From Sutcliffiella horikoshii (GTDB lineage: Bacteria > Bacillota > Bacilli > Bacillales > Bacillaceae_I): a stretch of DNA of 64,000 bases. Each line of letters opens with the position of its first letter. The first letter of the stretch is position 1. Shown here piece by piece: positions 45,306 to 54,234 of the stretch. The notes beneath the pieces are model-generated. The model saw nothing but the letters and a program-made list of their open reading frames with translations. It did not search any database and was not told the origin of the DNA. Where the stretch lies: contig KV440964.1 in NCBI GenBank assembly GCA_001636495.1, positions 3,550,666 to 3,614,665 on the forward strand. The letters run 5' to 3'. The position numbers were made by a program, and so were the translations under genes.

Positions 45306-46085
45306 TTATTTTCCTTTAAACTCCGGCGCTCGCTTTTCACCAAACGCAACTAGTGCTTCCACGCGGTCTTCCGTCGGAATAATCACTTCATATGCTTTAC
45401 GCTCGATTTGCAAGCCAGTCTGCATGTCCACTCCCATTCCCTGGCGGATCGCGAACTTCGCTTGTTGCACAGCGACAGGTCCATTTTTCAGCATCTCCCG
45501 GGCAAGCTCCATCGCTCCGTCAAGCACTTGAGAGGCTTCATCTACCAATCTCGTAATCAACCCGAACCCACTCGCCTCTTCCCCGGTAAAACGGCGCGCA
45601 GTCAGAATAAGCTCCATCGCCTTCGCTTCACCGATAATGCGTGGCAGACGCTGCGTACCACCAGCTCCCGGTATAATGGCCAAGCTCGTTTCCGTAAGTC
45701 CCATTTTCACATCACGGGCCGTCACACGGAAATCACATGCCAACAGTAGTTCCATTCCGCCTCCAAATGCGTAGCCATTAATGGCTGCAATCGTTGGTTG
45801 CGGCAAGTCGGCAATCCGGTTAAAGACATCCCCGATCTTGTAGACATTTCGTCTTACTTGTTGCTCTGTCAGGCCTCTTCTTTCTTTGAGATCGGCTCCA
45901 ACACTAAACGCTTTCTCCCCCGCTGCTGTAATCACTACCACGCGGGCGTCGGCATTTGTGCGCAGCTCCTCCGCGACATTTCCCAATTCTACTAACATAT
46001 CATAATTAAACGCATTCATCGCATCTGGGCGGTTAAGCGTTACGGTTGCTACATGGTCTTTTACCTCTACTGCAATATAACTCAT
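45306..46085 (-). CDS. Enoyl-CoA hydratase/isomerase family protein
   Basis: 259-residue crotonase-fold enzyme from ATG 46085, selected because GGAGGGAG lies 10 bases before it; the frame is open for 19 more codons upstream without a ribosome binding site. AFSVGADLKER and the oxyanion-hole region FGGGMELLLACDFRV are present. The catalytic glutamates correspond to ETSLAIIPGAGGTQRLPR. It probably hydrates 2-enoyl-CoAs in fatty-acid or related CoA-ester degradation. It lies 80 bases downstream of the acyl-CoA ligase gene with no terminator between, so the two are likely co-transcribed. Confidence 0.9.
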   Translation of the reverse strand: MSYIAVEVKDHVATVTLNRPDAMNAFNYDMLVELGNVAEELRTNADARVVVITAAGEKAFSVGADLKERRGLTEQQVRRNVYKIGDVFNRIADLPQPTIAAINGYAFGGGMELLLACDFRVTARDVKMGLTETSLAIIPGAGGTQRLPRIIGEAKAMELILTARRFTGEEASGFGLITRLVDEASQVLDGAMELAREMLKNGPVAVQQAKFAIRQGMGVDMQTGLQIERKAYEVIIPTEDRVEALVAFGEKRAPEFKGK

Positions 46086-46165
46086 ATCTGTACTACTCCC
46101 TCCAAGATTGTTAGCGGTTACAAATTTCGCTATTTTATACATTCTCTACAGAGAGCAAATATCCT

Positions 46166-47725
46166 TTATACACCTAATTTTTCTTTTAATGCTCTTCTTA
46201 AAATTTTCCCTGTAGTATTCTTAGGAAGCTCTTCTAAAAATTCAATAGACGTTGGAACCTTATATTTTGCTAGACGCTCCGCACAATAACCAAGTAGATT
46301 TGATTCATTTATCGGAGCATTCGTTACGACAAAACACTTTATCGCTTCACCGAACTGAGGGTCAGGCACCCCGACAACTGCCACTTCCACCACGTTTTCA
46401 TGGCTGTACAGCACCTCTTCCACTTCACGTGGATAAACATTGTAACCGCCAACAATAATCATGTCTTTTTTGCGGTCGACGATATAGAAGTAACCATCTT
46501 CGTCCATTTTCGCTAGATCCCCAGTATATAGCCATCCATCACGTATTGCTGAGGATGTTTCTTCCGGCATTTTATAATATCCTGCCATGACATTTGGGCC
46601 ACGGACAACTAGTTCCCCAACTTCCCCTGGAGCCACTTCCTCTCCCAGTTCGTTTACGACTTTATTTTCTATATTCACGATAGTCGTACCGATAGATCCA
46701 GCTTTACGAGGTTTGTCCAATGGATTGAAACATGTCACAGGTGATGCCTCCGATAAACCGTAGCCTTCTGAAATAATAACATTGTATTTCTTTTCGAAAT
46801 TCTTCAGTAAAGCTACAGGCATAGAAGCGCCACCAGAAATGCATAGTCTCAGAGATTTTAAATCGTCCACTTCTCCTGGAGACTGCAACAGGAAGTTGTA
46901 CATCGTCGGCACCCCTGCAAAAACAGTTGCTTCATATTCTTTTACCACATCAAAAATCACCTGTGGACTGAACCTTGGAACAATGATGACTGTCGCGCCA
47001 TTCATCAATGGTGCGTTCAATGCAACTGTCAAACAAAATACATGGAACATCGGCAGAGTTGCCACAACCTTGTCACTTTCGTTCATCTTCAAAAAGTCCG
47101 CAGAATCCTTTGCATTACGATACAAGTTCTTATGTGTCAGCATGGCCCCTTTCGGCTTGCCTGTAGTCCCTGATGTATAAAGAATCACAGCCACATCGTC
47201 ATCCTTCAATTCCGGACCTTCATATGTATAGCTTCCAGAAGCCATTATGGATGTAAACGATTTCAATTTAGGATAAACAGATAGTTGTTCAAGTGGAAAA
47301 TCTTTCGCTTTTTCTTTTCCGTCAGGTGTTTCGCAAATAATGTAATGCTCGGTTAAAGGCAGGTGACCATGAAGCTTTTCAAAAAGTGGAACAAGAAGGT
47401 CTAAGGTGATGATGGCTTTCACATCGCCATCTCTAAGAATGTAAGAAAGTTCGTCTGGAGTATAAATTGGGTTGATAGGAATAACGGTGGCCCCGATTCG
47501 TGCCGCACCATAAAGTCCAAGGACAAAGTATGGTGAGTTTCCTACAACAAGCCCGACATGATCTCCTTTTGAGATTCCCATCTTTTCAAGTCCTGTAGCA
47601 AATGCGTTAATTGCAGCGTTTAATTCTGCGTAAGTTTTTGAATCCCCTTCAAAAATATACGCTTCTTTCATTGGATTTGTTTTCGCTGTTAGTGCTAATT
47701 GCGATGAAATATTCAAGTGTTTCAT
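46166..47725 (-). CDS. lcfB: Long-chain fatty-acid CoA ligase (LcfB/YhfL)
   Basis: 519-residue adenylate-forming enzyme that activates fatty acids to acyl-CoA. AMP-binding motif YTSGTTGKPKGAM, then EGYGLSEASPVT, YTGDLA, and the C-terminal PKNTTGKILRR with the catalytic lysine. The start ATG 47725 is preferred to 47779 because the latter overlaps the -10 box of the promoter and the FadR-like operator lies between. Ribosome binding site AAGGGGAG is close to the ATG. First gene of a probable operon with the enoyl-CoA hydratase. Confidence 0.9.
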   Translation of the reverse strand: MKHLNISSQLALTAKTNPMKEAYIFEGDSKTYAELNAAINAFATGLEKMGISKGDHVGLVVGNSPYFVLGLYGAARIGATVIPINPIYTPDELSYILRDGDVKAIITLDLLVPLFEKLHGHLPLTEHYIICETPDGKEKAKDFPLEQLSVYPKLKSFTSIMASGSYTYEGPELKDDDVAVILYTSGTTGKPKGAMLTHKNLYRNAKDSADFLKMNESDKVVATLPMFHVFCLTVALNAPLMNGATVIIVPRFSPQVIFDVVKEYEATVFAGVPTMYNFLLQSPGEVDDLKSLRLCISGGASMPVALLKNFEKKYNVIISEGYGLSEASPVTCFNPLDKPRKAGSIGTTIVNIENKVVNELGEEVAPGEVGELVVRGPNVMAGYYKMPEETSSAIRDGWLYTGDLAKMDEDGYFYIVDRKKDMIIVGGYNVYPREVEEVLYSHENVVEVAVVGVPDPQFGEAIKCFVVTNAPINESNLLGYCAERLAKYKVPTSIEFLEELPKNTTGKILRRALKEKLGV

Positions 47726-47742
47726 CTCCCCTTCGAGTAAAT

Positions 47743-47806
47743 TGAATGAATGACCATTCATAAATCTCCCATTATCCATTATAGTAGATTGCTAGATATC
47801 TGTCAT
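47743..47806 (-). promoter_or_regulatory. lcfB promoter and FadR-like operator
   Basis: On the minus strand -35 ATGACA (47806-47801) and -10 TATAAT (47783-47778) are 17 bases apart. At 47743-47760 TGAATGAATGACCATTCA matches 14 of 16 fixed positions of the B. subtilis FadR box TGAATGANTANTCATTCA. In B. subtilis lcfB is a FadR target repressed in the absence of long-chain acyl-CoA. Confidence 0.7.
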
Positions 47807-47854
47807 TAAATTATGTCGATAAAATTAAAATTTTCAGATAAAATATTTTGCTAT

Positions 47855-47880
47855 AAAAAAAGAGCAGGGAATCCCCGCTC
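47855..47880 (-). terminator. Terminator of lplJ
   Basis: 8-bp arms 47862-47869 and 47873-47880 with a T-run on the minus strand. Confidence 0.75.
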
Positions 47881-47893
47881 CCCACTCGCAAAA

Positions 47894-48883
47894 TTAATAT
47901 ATTAGATCTATCAATTCATCTCTGGTAATATTTCCAAAATAATGTTTCACATCGATTCCCTCTAGAGCTTGTGCAATTTCCGCCTTCTCGTACTTCACAC
48001 CGGATAGCAGATTTTCCACTTCTGTTACATCACCAACACCGAAAAAGTCCCCGTATATTTTACAGTTCTCAATTTTTCCTTTTGTTACATCCAGGCGCAC
48101 ATCAATCTGCCCCACTGGAAAGCGGTGGGAATGCTGAAGGTTAAACTTGGGTGATTTTCCGTAATTCCAATCCCAATTTTGGTAACGTTCTTTGGAAAGT
48201 TCGTGAATGTTCTTCCAATCTTCCTCTGTCAGTTCGTACTTTGGAACATCCTTTGATTTGAAGATTGCCTCCAATAAAAGCTGACGGAATTGTTCAATCG
48301 TAATATCCTCTGTTAGGAATTCTTTTATATTTGCCACCCGGCTGCGAATGGATTTAATCCCTTTCGATTCAATTTTATCTTTTTTCACATTTAGTGCAGA
48401 CACAACATGCTCTATCTCGGAATCAAACAACAGAGTTCCATGGCTGAACATACGCCCCTTCGTAGAGAACTGCGCATTTCCTGAAATCTTGCGTCCTTCT
48501 GCCAGAATATCATTGCGCCCGCTCATCTCTGCCACTACTCCTAGACTTTTCAACGCTTCTACAACAGGAGCGGTAAACTTTTTGAAGTTATGGAAGCTCT
48601 CTCCGTCATCTTTTGTGATAAAACTGAAATTGAGGTTTCCGTGGTCATGATAAACCGCTCCACCACCAGATAATCTACGCACAACATGAATGCCATTATC
48701 CTCCACATACTTTGTGTTGATTTCTTCTACACTGTTCTGATTCTTCCCAATGATGATGGAAGGCTCATTGATGTAAAAAAGCAAATAGGTATCTTCAATA
48801 TCAAGATTTTTAAGGGCATATTCTTCTATCGCCAAGTTGATCCTTGGATCTGTAATTCCGTTATTATCTATAAAAAGCATCAT
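47894..48883 (-). CDS. lplJ: Lipoate--protein ligase LplJ
   Basis: Attaches free lipoate to lipoyl domains of 2-oxoacid dehydrogenases and GcvH. About 329 residues from the ATG at 48883, which overlaps the yhfI stop (ATGA); the frame continues six codons upstream into yhfI. Motifs VRRLSGGGAVYHD and GRKISGNAQFSTKGR (lysine for the lipoyl-AMP) are present, and the C-terminal accessory domain has DFFGVGDV and HYFGNITRDELIDLIY. The order yhfI-lplJ-yhfL equals that of B. subtilis. Confidence 0.93.
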   Translation of the reverse strand: MMLFIDNNGITDPRINLAIEEYALKNLDIEDTYLLFYINEPSIIIGKNQNSVEEINTKYVEDNGIHVVRRLSGGGAVYHDHGNLNFSFITKDDGESFHNFKKFTAPVVEALKSLGVVAEMSGRNDILAEGRKISGNAQFSTKGRMFSHGTLLFDSEIEHVVSALNVKKDKIESKGIKSIRSRVANIKEFLTEDITIEQFRQLLLEAIFKSKDVPKYELTEEDWKNIHELSKERYQNWDWNYGKSPKFNLQHSHRFPVGQIDVRLDVTKGKIENCKIYGDFFGVGDVTEVENLLSGVKYEKAEIAQALEGIDVKHYFGNITRDELIDLIY

Positions 48884-49623
48884 TTCTTTCCACTCTCCCA
48901 ACTAAATCCTTTATATGCTAAATCAATTTTTCCTTTATAAATGCTTGCTGCCTCTTCCACCAACTGCTCCACCGTACCGAAATGCGGTAAATGTGTGAGC
49001 AATAGTTGAGGAACATCTGCACCTTGAGCAACCTTTGCCGTATCATGGCTGTTCATATGACCAGCTGCCTTACCATCTTGGTGGGCATACAGATTACACT
49101 CACATATCAATAGATCTGCGCCTTTGGTAAAAGGAATGAATGATTCCTGATAGCTTGTATCTGCCGTGTACACAAACGAACCATCGTTTGTGGAAACCTT
49201 CATGGCATAACAAGGTACAGGATGTGTTGTTTTCAAAAATTCTATTTTAAATGGCCCAACCTCGAGCGGTTTAGAAGGATTATATGCAATCCCTTTTGTA
49301 TATTCTTTATGATTAAGTGCAGAAAACCCAAGCATGTCCTCCTGGTGTCCGTAAATAGGAAGCTGCGTTACTGATTTGCCCATGTAAAAGGAAATTAATC
49401 TCGCAAATTGCAATGGACCTATGTCTGCAACATGATCGTGATGGTAATGTGACAAAATAACGGCATCAAGCTCTGTTACCTCTATGTAATTCTGAAGCTG
49501 TGCTAATACACCACTTCCGCAATCAATCAGTAATTTAAAATTATCATGCTCGACTAAATACCCAGATGTCGCACTGTTAACAGCCGGATATCCTCCCCAA
49601 AACCCTACCACAGTAAGCTTCAT
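48880..49623 (-). CDS. yhfI: MBL-fold metallo-hydrolase YhfI
   Basis: 247-residue metallo-beta-lactamase-fold protein. The metal-binding motif SHYHHDHVADI is intact, with further ligands H and D in DTSYQ and LLTHLPHFG. It resembles the RNase Z/ElaC-like and arylsulfatase subgroup, but YhfI has no fixed substrate in my knowledge. It overlaps lplJ by 4 bases (ATGA), so the two are coupled, as in B. subtilis. Confidence 0.88.
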   Translation of the reverse strand: MKLTVVGFWGGYPAVNSATSGYLVEHDNFKLLIDCGSGVLAQLQNYIEVTELDAVILSHYHHDHVADIGPLQFARLISFYMGKSVTQLPIYGHQEDMLGFSALNHKEYTKGIAYNPSKPLEVGPFKIEFLKTTHPVPCYAMKVSTNDGSFVYTADTSYQESFIPFTKGADLLICECNLYAHQDGKAAGHMNSHDTAKVAQGADVPQLLLTHLPHFGTVEQLVEEAASIYKGKIDLAYKGFSWESGKK

Positions 49624-49712
49624 GGCTATACATCACCCTTCTTATGGTTTCCAAAATCAAGTCTACCATATCCCTGCCCATTTTCCTATATTGATTAGTT
49701 GTTTTAAAACAG

Positions 49713-49740
49713 TTGTTGACAGGACAAGTTCTGTTATAAT
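49713..49740 (+). promoter_or_regulatory. Probable sigma-A promoter of yhfH
   Basis: TTGTTG at 49713-49718 and TATAAT at 49735-49740 with 16 bases between. A nearby TTGACA at 49716-49721 is only 13 bases from the -10. Confidence 0.5.
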
Positions 49741-49776
49741 ACAATAACAACAAATAACAAAACGGAGGGTGATAAC

Positions 49777-49911
49777 ATGTTGATTAAAAGTACAGAATTT
49801 TTCAAAACCTTACCACCTAAAAAATGCGTTGAGTGCAAAAAAACAATGGATGAGCAGCATGAATGCTACGGCAACCATTGTGACGAGTGTATGTCGAGTC
49901 AGTTAAAATAA
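49777..49911 (+). CDS. yhfH: YhfH family small cysteine-rich protein
   Basis: 44-residue protein beginning MLIKSTEFFKTLPPKKC. Five cysteines (C17, C20, C30, C35, C38) with two CxxC pairs make it a likely small zinc-binding protein. Sequence and position beside yhfI match the YhfH family, whose function is unknown. GGAGGGTGATAAC lies before the ATG. A good terminator follows at 49925-49966. Confidence 0.82.
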   Translation: MLIKSTEFFKTLPPKKCVECKKTMDEQHECYGNHCDECMSSQLK

Positions 49912-49924
49912 TATAAAATATAAG

Positions 49925-49966
49925 CCAGGGAATTTGCTAGATTCATAGCGGGTTCCCTGGTTTTTT
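49925..49966 (+). terminator. Terminator of yhfH
   Basis: 8-bp arms 49925-49932 and 49953-49960 followed by six T. Confidence 0.8.
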
Positions 49967-49981
49967 GTTGGGAAAAAAGAG

Positions 49982-50108
49982 TGGATTGGAGCGGAAGGCA
50001 CTCGACTCCGGCGGGAGGTAGCGGTAGACTTGAGACCCCTGAAGCGTTGTGAGGAGGCTCAAGCACCGCCCCGCGGAAAGCGAGTGCCTGCAGCGAAAAG
50101 GAACGTCA
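49982..50108 (+). repeat. Dispersed structured repeat, copy B
   Basis: About 127 bp with inner inverted arms AGGCACTCG (49996-50004) and CGAGTGCCT (50081-50089), and the family blocks GACTCC, GAGACCCC, GAGGAGGCTC and GGAAAGCG. It lacks the gttgatt/aatcaac ends of copies C and D. Confidence 0.75.
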
Positions 50109-50119
50109 AACTTTATCGC

Positions 50120-50157
50120 GAACAACAAAAAGAGCACTCATCCCCATAAGTGCTCTT
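50120..50157 (-). terminator. Terminator of the LacI-family gene
   Basis: 9-bp arms 50130-50138 and 50149-50157, T-rich on the minus strand. Confidence 0.8.
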
Positions 50158-50165
50158 CTTTATAT

Positions 50166-51176
50166 TTATACGTAAACCCCTTGTTTGACCGTTGATTCCC
50201 GAACGATGAGCTCGAGATCATATTCATAGATTTCCTTCTGACGATAGCGTTTGGAACGCACCTTTTCCATCATTACTTGGAAGGCTTTGCGGGCCATTTC
50301 ATTAATCGGCTGGTACACGGTTGTGATGGTCGGCTCGACTAGTTCTGTGATTGCCTGGTTGTCAAACCCTACCACTGCAAGATCTTCTGGGATCTTCCAA
50401 CCAGAACGCTTGGCCTCTGAAATGATGCCGGCTGCTACTTCATCCCCACCTGTAAAGATAGCACTAGGTTTATCGTCCAACTCCAACATCTCTTGAAACA
50501 CCCTTCTTCCATCCTCGATAGTGAAGGCATCACGGAAGGAAAACTCTTCCCGGAATTCCACCTTGAATTCTGCCAACGCTTTTCGGAAGCCTGCCTCCCT
50601 GCACTTGGCAACATTGCTTTTGTAGCCGCCAGTACAATAGGCGATCTTCCGATGGCCAAGCTTTAACAGATGCTTGGTAGATATGTATCCTCCATACGTC
50701 TGGTCAAGCCTTACAGATGGTACTTCCGCTTCTTCTTCAAACTCATTGCATAAAACGATTGGGCCATATTCTAAAAACGGTTCTATTACATTCCAGTCAT
50801 TCTGTATGGAAGAAAGGATAATTCCGTCTACCTGCCTCGTCTTCAACAAGTTCAAATAATCCAGTTCCTTTTTCTTGGAATACTTCGTCTGACAAATAAT
50901 CAGCTGGTATCCGTTCTCAGCAGCCGCCATTTCCATCCGTTCAATCAGCTCACTGAAAAATGGATTCATTACACGTGGAATCAGTAACGCGACCATTTCT
51001 GTCTTCTGACTTCTCAGACTTCTTGCGGAAGAATTCGGAACATATCCTAATTCACTCATTGCATTTGATACAAGTACACGTTTCTTTTCCGACACATACG
51101 GGTGGTTATTTATGACACGGGAAACAGTGGTCCTCGATAACCCTGCCAGTTTTGCTACATCTTCTATTGTTGCCAC
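50166..51176 (-). CDS. LacI-family transcriptional regulator
   Basis: About 336 residues. An N-terminal helix-turn-helix (TIEDVAKLAGLSRTTVSRVINNHPYVS) is followed by a periplasmic-binding-protein-like effector domain with VDGIILSS and PSAIFTGGDEVAAGI. GTG 51176 is favoured over GTG 51188 because AAGGTGG lies 8 bases before it. A perfect cre-like palindrome, TGAAATCGTTTTCA, sits 44 bases upstream at 51220-51233, suggesting autoregulation or CcpA control. No sugar transporter or catabolic gene is adjacent, so the regulon is unknown. A relation to B. subtilis DegA is possible but not shown. Confidence 0.88.
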   Translation of the reverse strand: MATIEDVAKLAGLSRTTVSRVINNHPYVSEKKRVLVSNAMSELGYVPNSSARSLRSQKTEMVALLIPRVMNPFFSELIERMEMAAAENGYQLIICQTKYSKKKELDYLNLLKTRQVDGIILSSIQNDWNVIEPFLEYGPIVLCNEFEEEAEVPSVRLDQTYGGYISTKHLLKLGHRKIAYCTGGYKSNVAKCREAGFRKALAEFKVEFREEFSFRDAFTIEDGRRVFQEMLELDDKPSAIFTGGDEVAAGIISEAKRSGWKIPEDLAVVGFDNQAITELVEPTITTVYQPINEMARKAFQVMMEKVRSKRYRQKEIYEYDLELIVRESTVKQGVYV

Positions 51177-51219
51177 GAGTCTCGCCACCTTAGCTGAATT
51201 GATAGGTTTGTAGAATATT

Positions 51220-51233
51220 TGAAATCGTTTTCA
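51220..51233. promoter_or_regulatory. cre/LacI-type operator
   Basis: TGAAATCGTTTTCA matches the cre consensus TGWAANCGNTNWCA at every fixed position and is nearly a perfect palindrome around the central CG. Confidence 0.7.
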
Positions 51234-51312
51234 TAACTACTAGTATAAAAGGAAATGTAAGTGTTTTCAATAAAAATTTTACAGTTCCCATTTATATTGA
51301 CCTATTCCTATG

Positions 51313-51347
51313 AAAAAAGGAGCCCACACAGCGATATGGTGGACTCC
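51313..51347 (-). terminator. Terminator of yhgE
   Basis: GGAGTCCAC / GTGGGCTCC arms with one mismatch and a T-run on the minus strand. Confidence 0.7.
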
Positions 51348-51358
51348 ATCCGTTACAT

Positions 51359-53572
51359 TTAACCATTCGAAGGTGAAGGTTCTATCGGACTCGTATTCTT
51401 GTAATCTTTTTTAAATTTATAAACAAAATATGCCCAAGTTCCTGCAAGCATCACCAGCATAAATCCGCTTAAGATCCAGACGTTTTCCCACATGTACCCT
51501 ATATCACCGCTTGATATGACCGCTTTAAAACCAGAAACCGAATATGTCATCGGTAATAGCAAGTTAAACGGCTGTAATGCATTTGGAATAAGTTCTAACG
51601 GGAAAGTTCCCGCACTTGTTGTCAACTGGAGTATTAATATAAGGATGGCAACAAAGCGTCCTGGATCTCCAAGTGTTGTGACAAAGAATTGAACCAGTGC
51701 AATAAAGGTGAAGGAAGTGACAATGCTGAATAAGATAAATAAAGGTAAACTTTTCACTTCTACACCTAATCCATAAATCAACACAGCATCAGCTAGTAAT
51801 GCTTGGAATACCCCTACAGCTGCGAGAACTGCCACTTTACCTGCAAACCATGCAGTTCCTGAACGGGGCTCTCCAGCAGGGTCGCGCATCGGATAAACGA
51901 TGGAAAGTAACAAAGCTCCAACGAACAAGCCCAATGATAAAAAGTAAGGCGCAAATCCAGTACCATAATTCGGAACTCCATTTTCCACTTCAGATTTAAC
52001 TTTTACTGGCTCAGAAAACATATTGTACGTTTTGTCTGTCCCTTTAATGGAACTAGATTTTTCCGAAGCATCTTTCAATTTACCCTCTAGCTCTTCTGTT
52101 CCTTTACCGACTTCTGATAGCCCGGAGGAAATTTTATTTGAGCCTTCTGCAAGCTCTTTTGTACCTTGGTGAAATTGTTTGGATCCCCCATATAACTGTT
52201 CCATACCTTCTAAGAGCTGACCGGACCCTTCTGCTAGCTTTTTGCCGCCCTCATTTGCGTCACCCAATTTATCACCGAACTGTGTTAGTCCTTGGTTGAA
52301 TTCCGTTTGACCTTTAAGAAGTTCTGCTGAACCTTCTGAGAGTTGTTTCGTTCCATTTGCCAATTCTGCCAATCCTGACTGAAAGTTTTTATTTCCTTCT
52401 GCAAGTTTTCGGCCATTTTGTTCTAGAGAGGTGGTGCCTGCATTTAACTCTGAAGCTCCTTGTTCAAGGGCCATCAAACCTTGCGAGAATTCACCACTAC
52501 CATTAATCAACTGTTCAAAAGAAGCATTTATTTGTGCTTGTTCTTCTTCGCTTGCCTGATCTATCATTGGTTCGAGTGCTTTTTTCAATTGAACCATTCC
52601 TTGATTCAATTGCTCTGCCTTTTGTTGCGCTTGTGAAGCCCCCTCTTCAAGCTGTGAGGTCCCAGCATTCAGTTTCGCAGCACCATCTGCCAAGCTTCCC
52701 GCTCCATTCGTGAGCTCTTGTTGAGCTTGTTGCAACTGTGCCATGCCATCATTGCTTTTTGATAAACCATCGCTAAGGCTTCCTGCCCCAGCTTGGAGTT
52801 GCTCAGATGCTGAGGTTAACTTGCCTTGCCCTTCAAGCAATTGGCCCAACCCTTGTGAAAGGTCCTGGTTTCCCTTGTGGACATCTTTTACCCCACCATA
52901 AACCTTTCCAACTCCATTTTGGAAGACTATCGATTTTTCTGCCGCTTGTTCCAATCCTTTTTTCAATTCGATTGAACCGTCTTGTAACTCATGCACGCCA
53001 TTGTTTAATTTGTTTGTACCATCTGCTGCCTTTTTATAACCATCGGCCATCTTTTCCAAGTTATCAAACATTGCTTCTGCATAAGTACTTGTGAGCTCTT
53101 TGGCTACTTCTTCTTTAATTTTCTCTACTGCTGTGGACCCGATTTGGGCTGATAGGAAATTGTAGCTCTCATTTGGGACAAACTTCATTTCCAAAGAAGA
53201 AGGGTTATCATCTAATAAAGTTGTCGCCCGCTTTGAAAAGTCTTGTGGTATTTCAATCACCATATAATAGTGTTGCTTGTCCAATCCTTTATAAGCTTGC
53301 TCCTTTGATACAAACTCCCACTTAAATCCGTCATTTTCTTTCAAATTATCCTGAAGGTCCTTCCCAATTGTCAAAGGTTCTCCTTCATAATTGGCGCCTT
53401 CATCCATATTGACCACTGCCACCGGAAGTTCATCCAGCTTCTCATATGGATCCCAGAAAGCCCAAAGAAACATTCCACTATATAGCAGCGGAATCAGTAA
53501 CACAGCTAACACTGGAATCAGTATCTTTTTATTTGTGAGCAATTGCTTCCACTCATACATTACACTTTTCAT
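51359..53572 (-). CDS. yhgE: YhgE/Pip family membrane protein
   Basis: 737-residue protein of the YhgE/Pip (phage infection protein) family. TM1 lies at about 17-37; a long extracellular region (about 180-520) is built from degenerate L..G and Q-rich repeats such as GAGSLADGAAKLNAG and GNKNFQSGLAELANG; five transmembrane segments follow (about 540-720), resembling an ABC-2 permease. ATG 53572 follows GGAGG with 9 bases; an adjacent TTG is less likely. Relatives serve as phage receptors in lactococci or act with type VII secretion. Expression is probably controlled by the neighbouring TetR gene yhgD, whose operator motif lies upstream. Confidence 0.88.
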   Translation of the reverse strand: MKSVMYEWKQLLTNKKILIPVLAVLLIPLLYSGMFLWAFWDPYEKLDELPVAVVNMDEGANYEGEPLTIGKDLQDNLKENDGFKWEFVSKEQAYKGLDKQHYYMVIEIPQDFSKRATTLLDDNPSSLEMKFVPNESYNFLSAQIGSTAVEKIKEEVAKELTSTYAEAMFDNLEKMADGYKKAADGTNKLNNGVHELQDGSIELKKGLEQAAEKSIVFQNGVGKVYGGVKDVHKGNQDLSQGLGQLLEGQGKLTSASEQLQAGAGSLSDGLSKSNDGMAQLQQAQQELTNGAGSLADGAAKLNAGTSQLEEGASQAQQKAEQLNQGMVQLKKALEPMIDQASEEEQAQINASFEQLINGSGEFSQGLMALEQGASELNAGTTSLEQNGRKLAEGNKNFQSGLAELANGTKQLSEGSAELLKGQTEFNQGLTQFGDKLGDANEGGKKLAEGSGQLLEGMEQLYGGSKQFHQGTKELAEGSNKISSGLSEVGKGTEELEGKLKDASEKSSSIKGTDKTYNMFSEPVKVKSEVENGVPNYGTGFAPYFLSLGLFVGALLLSIVYPMRDPAGEPRSGTAWFAGKVAVLAAVGVFQALLADAVLIYGLGVEVKSLPLFILFSIVTSFTFIALVQFFVTTLGDPGRFVAILILILQLTTSAGTFPLELIPNALQPFNLLLPMTYSVSGFKAVISSGDIGYMWENVWILSGFMLVMLAGTWAYFVYKFKKDYKNTSPIEPSPSNG

Positions 53573-53597
53573 CAAATATTACCTCCATGTTACATTA

Positions 53598-53620
53598 TGA
53601 CCAATTTTGTCATTTAGTCA
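53598..53620. promoter_or_regulatory. YhgD operator candidate upstream of yhgE
   Basis: 23-bp motif starting TGACCAA and ending AGTCA. The same-length motif with the same ends lies upstream of yhgD at 54235-54257. Confidence 0.55.
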
Positions 53621-53645
53621 GTTTTGAATAAAATAGGAAGGATCA

Positions 53646-54212
53646 TCAGGTTGACAATCCTTTGATAAAATATAATTCGAATAAATTAGCTATTTCCTCT
53701 TTTGATAACGGGGTGTGATGCTGCTCCCAGTCAACTACTAAGGCCACATAGAGCTTGAGCATTAAAAAGGCGGTCACTTCCGGGTCACACTCTCTTATCT
53801 CCCCTTTTTCAATGGCCTTCTTGATTCTTTCTTTAATAAACGTAATAATCATCTGCTCCAATCGATACAGTTCCTGGTTGACTACACGTGTTCCAAGTTC
53901 TTTCTCTTCCTGGATTAGTTTGACAGTTAATTGATGTTCATTTCGAAAATCAAGTAAACTGACAAGGGCTCGGTGAGCATTTTCAAAAAAGGATTGTTCT
54001 GGATTAACAGACCGATCTGCGACTACCTGCATTTCTTTTATGATGTCTGCCACTATTTCACTAAATAGCTCTTCTTTATTAGAATAGAATGTATAGATAG
54101 TCCCTTTCCCCACATTTGCGATTTTGGCAACTTGATCCATCGTTGTCGCCTTATACCCAAACATTGAGAATGATTTTAATGCTGCATCAAGTATGCTCTG
54201 TTTACGATCCAT
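53646..54212 (-). CDS. yhgD: TetR/AcrR-family regulator YhgD
   Basis: 188-residue regulator. The HTH is at about residues 25-45 (TMDQVAKIANVGKGTIYTFYSNKEELF). The C-terminal ligand domain includes a family-typical EEKELGTRVVNQELYRLE. It lies 73 bases upstream of yhgE in the same direction. Matching 23-bp operator candidates precede both genes, which suggests that YhgD represses itself and yhgE. Ligand unknown. Confidence 0.9.
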   Translation of the reverse strand: MDRKQSILDAALKSFSMFGYKATTMDQVAKIANVGKGTIYTFYSNKEELFSEIVADIIKEMQVVADRSVNPEQSFFENAHRALVSLLDFRNEHQLTVKLIQEEKELGTRVVNQELYRLEQMIITFIKERIKKAIEKGEIRECDPEVTAFLMLKLYVALVVDWEQHHTPLSKEEIANLFELYFIKGLST

Positions 54213-54234
54213 TAAGATTCTCCTTCCTCAAAAA

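Noticed and set aside
49716-49740. TTGACA at 49716 as -35 of yhfH
   Set aside because: Spacing to TATAAT is only 13 bases; TTGTTG with 16 bases is preferred.
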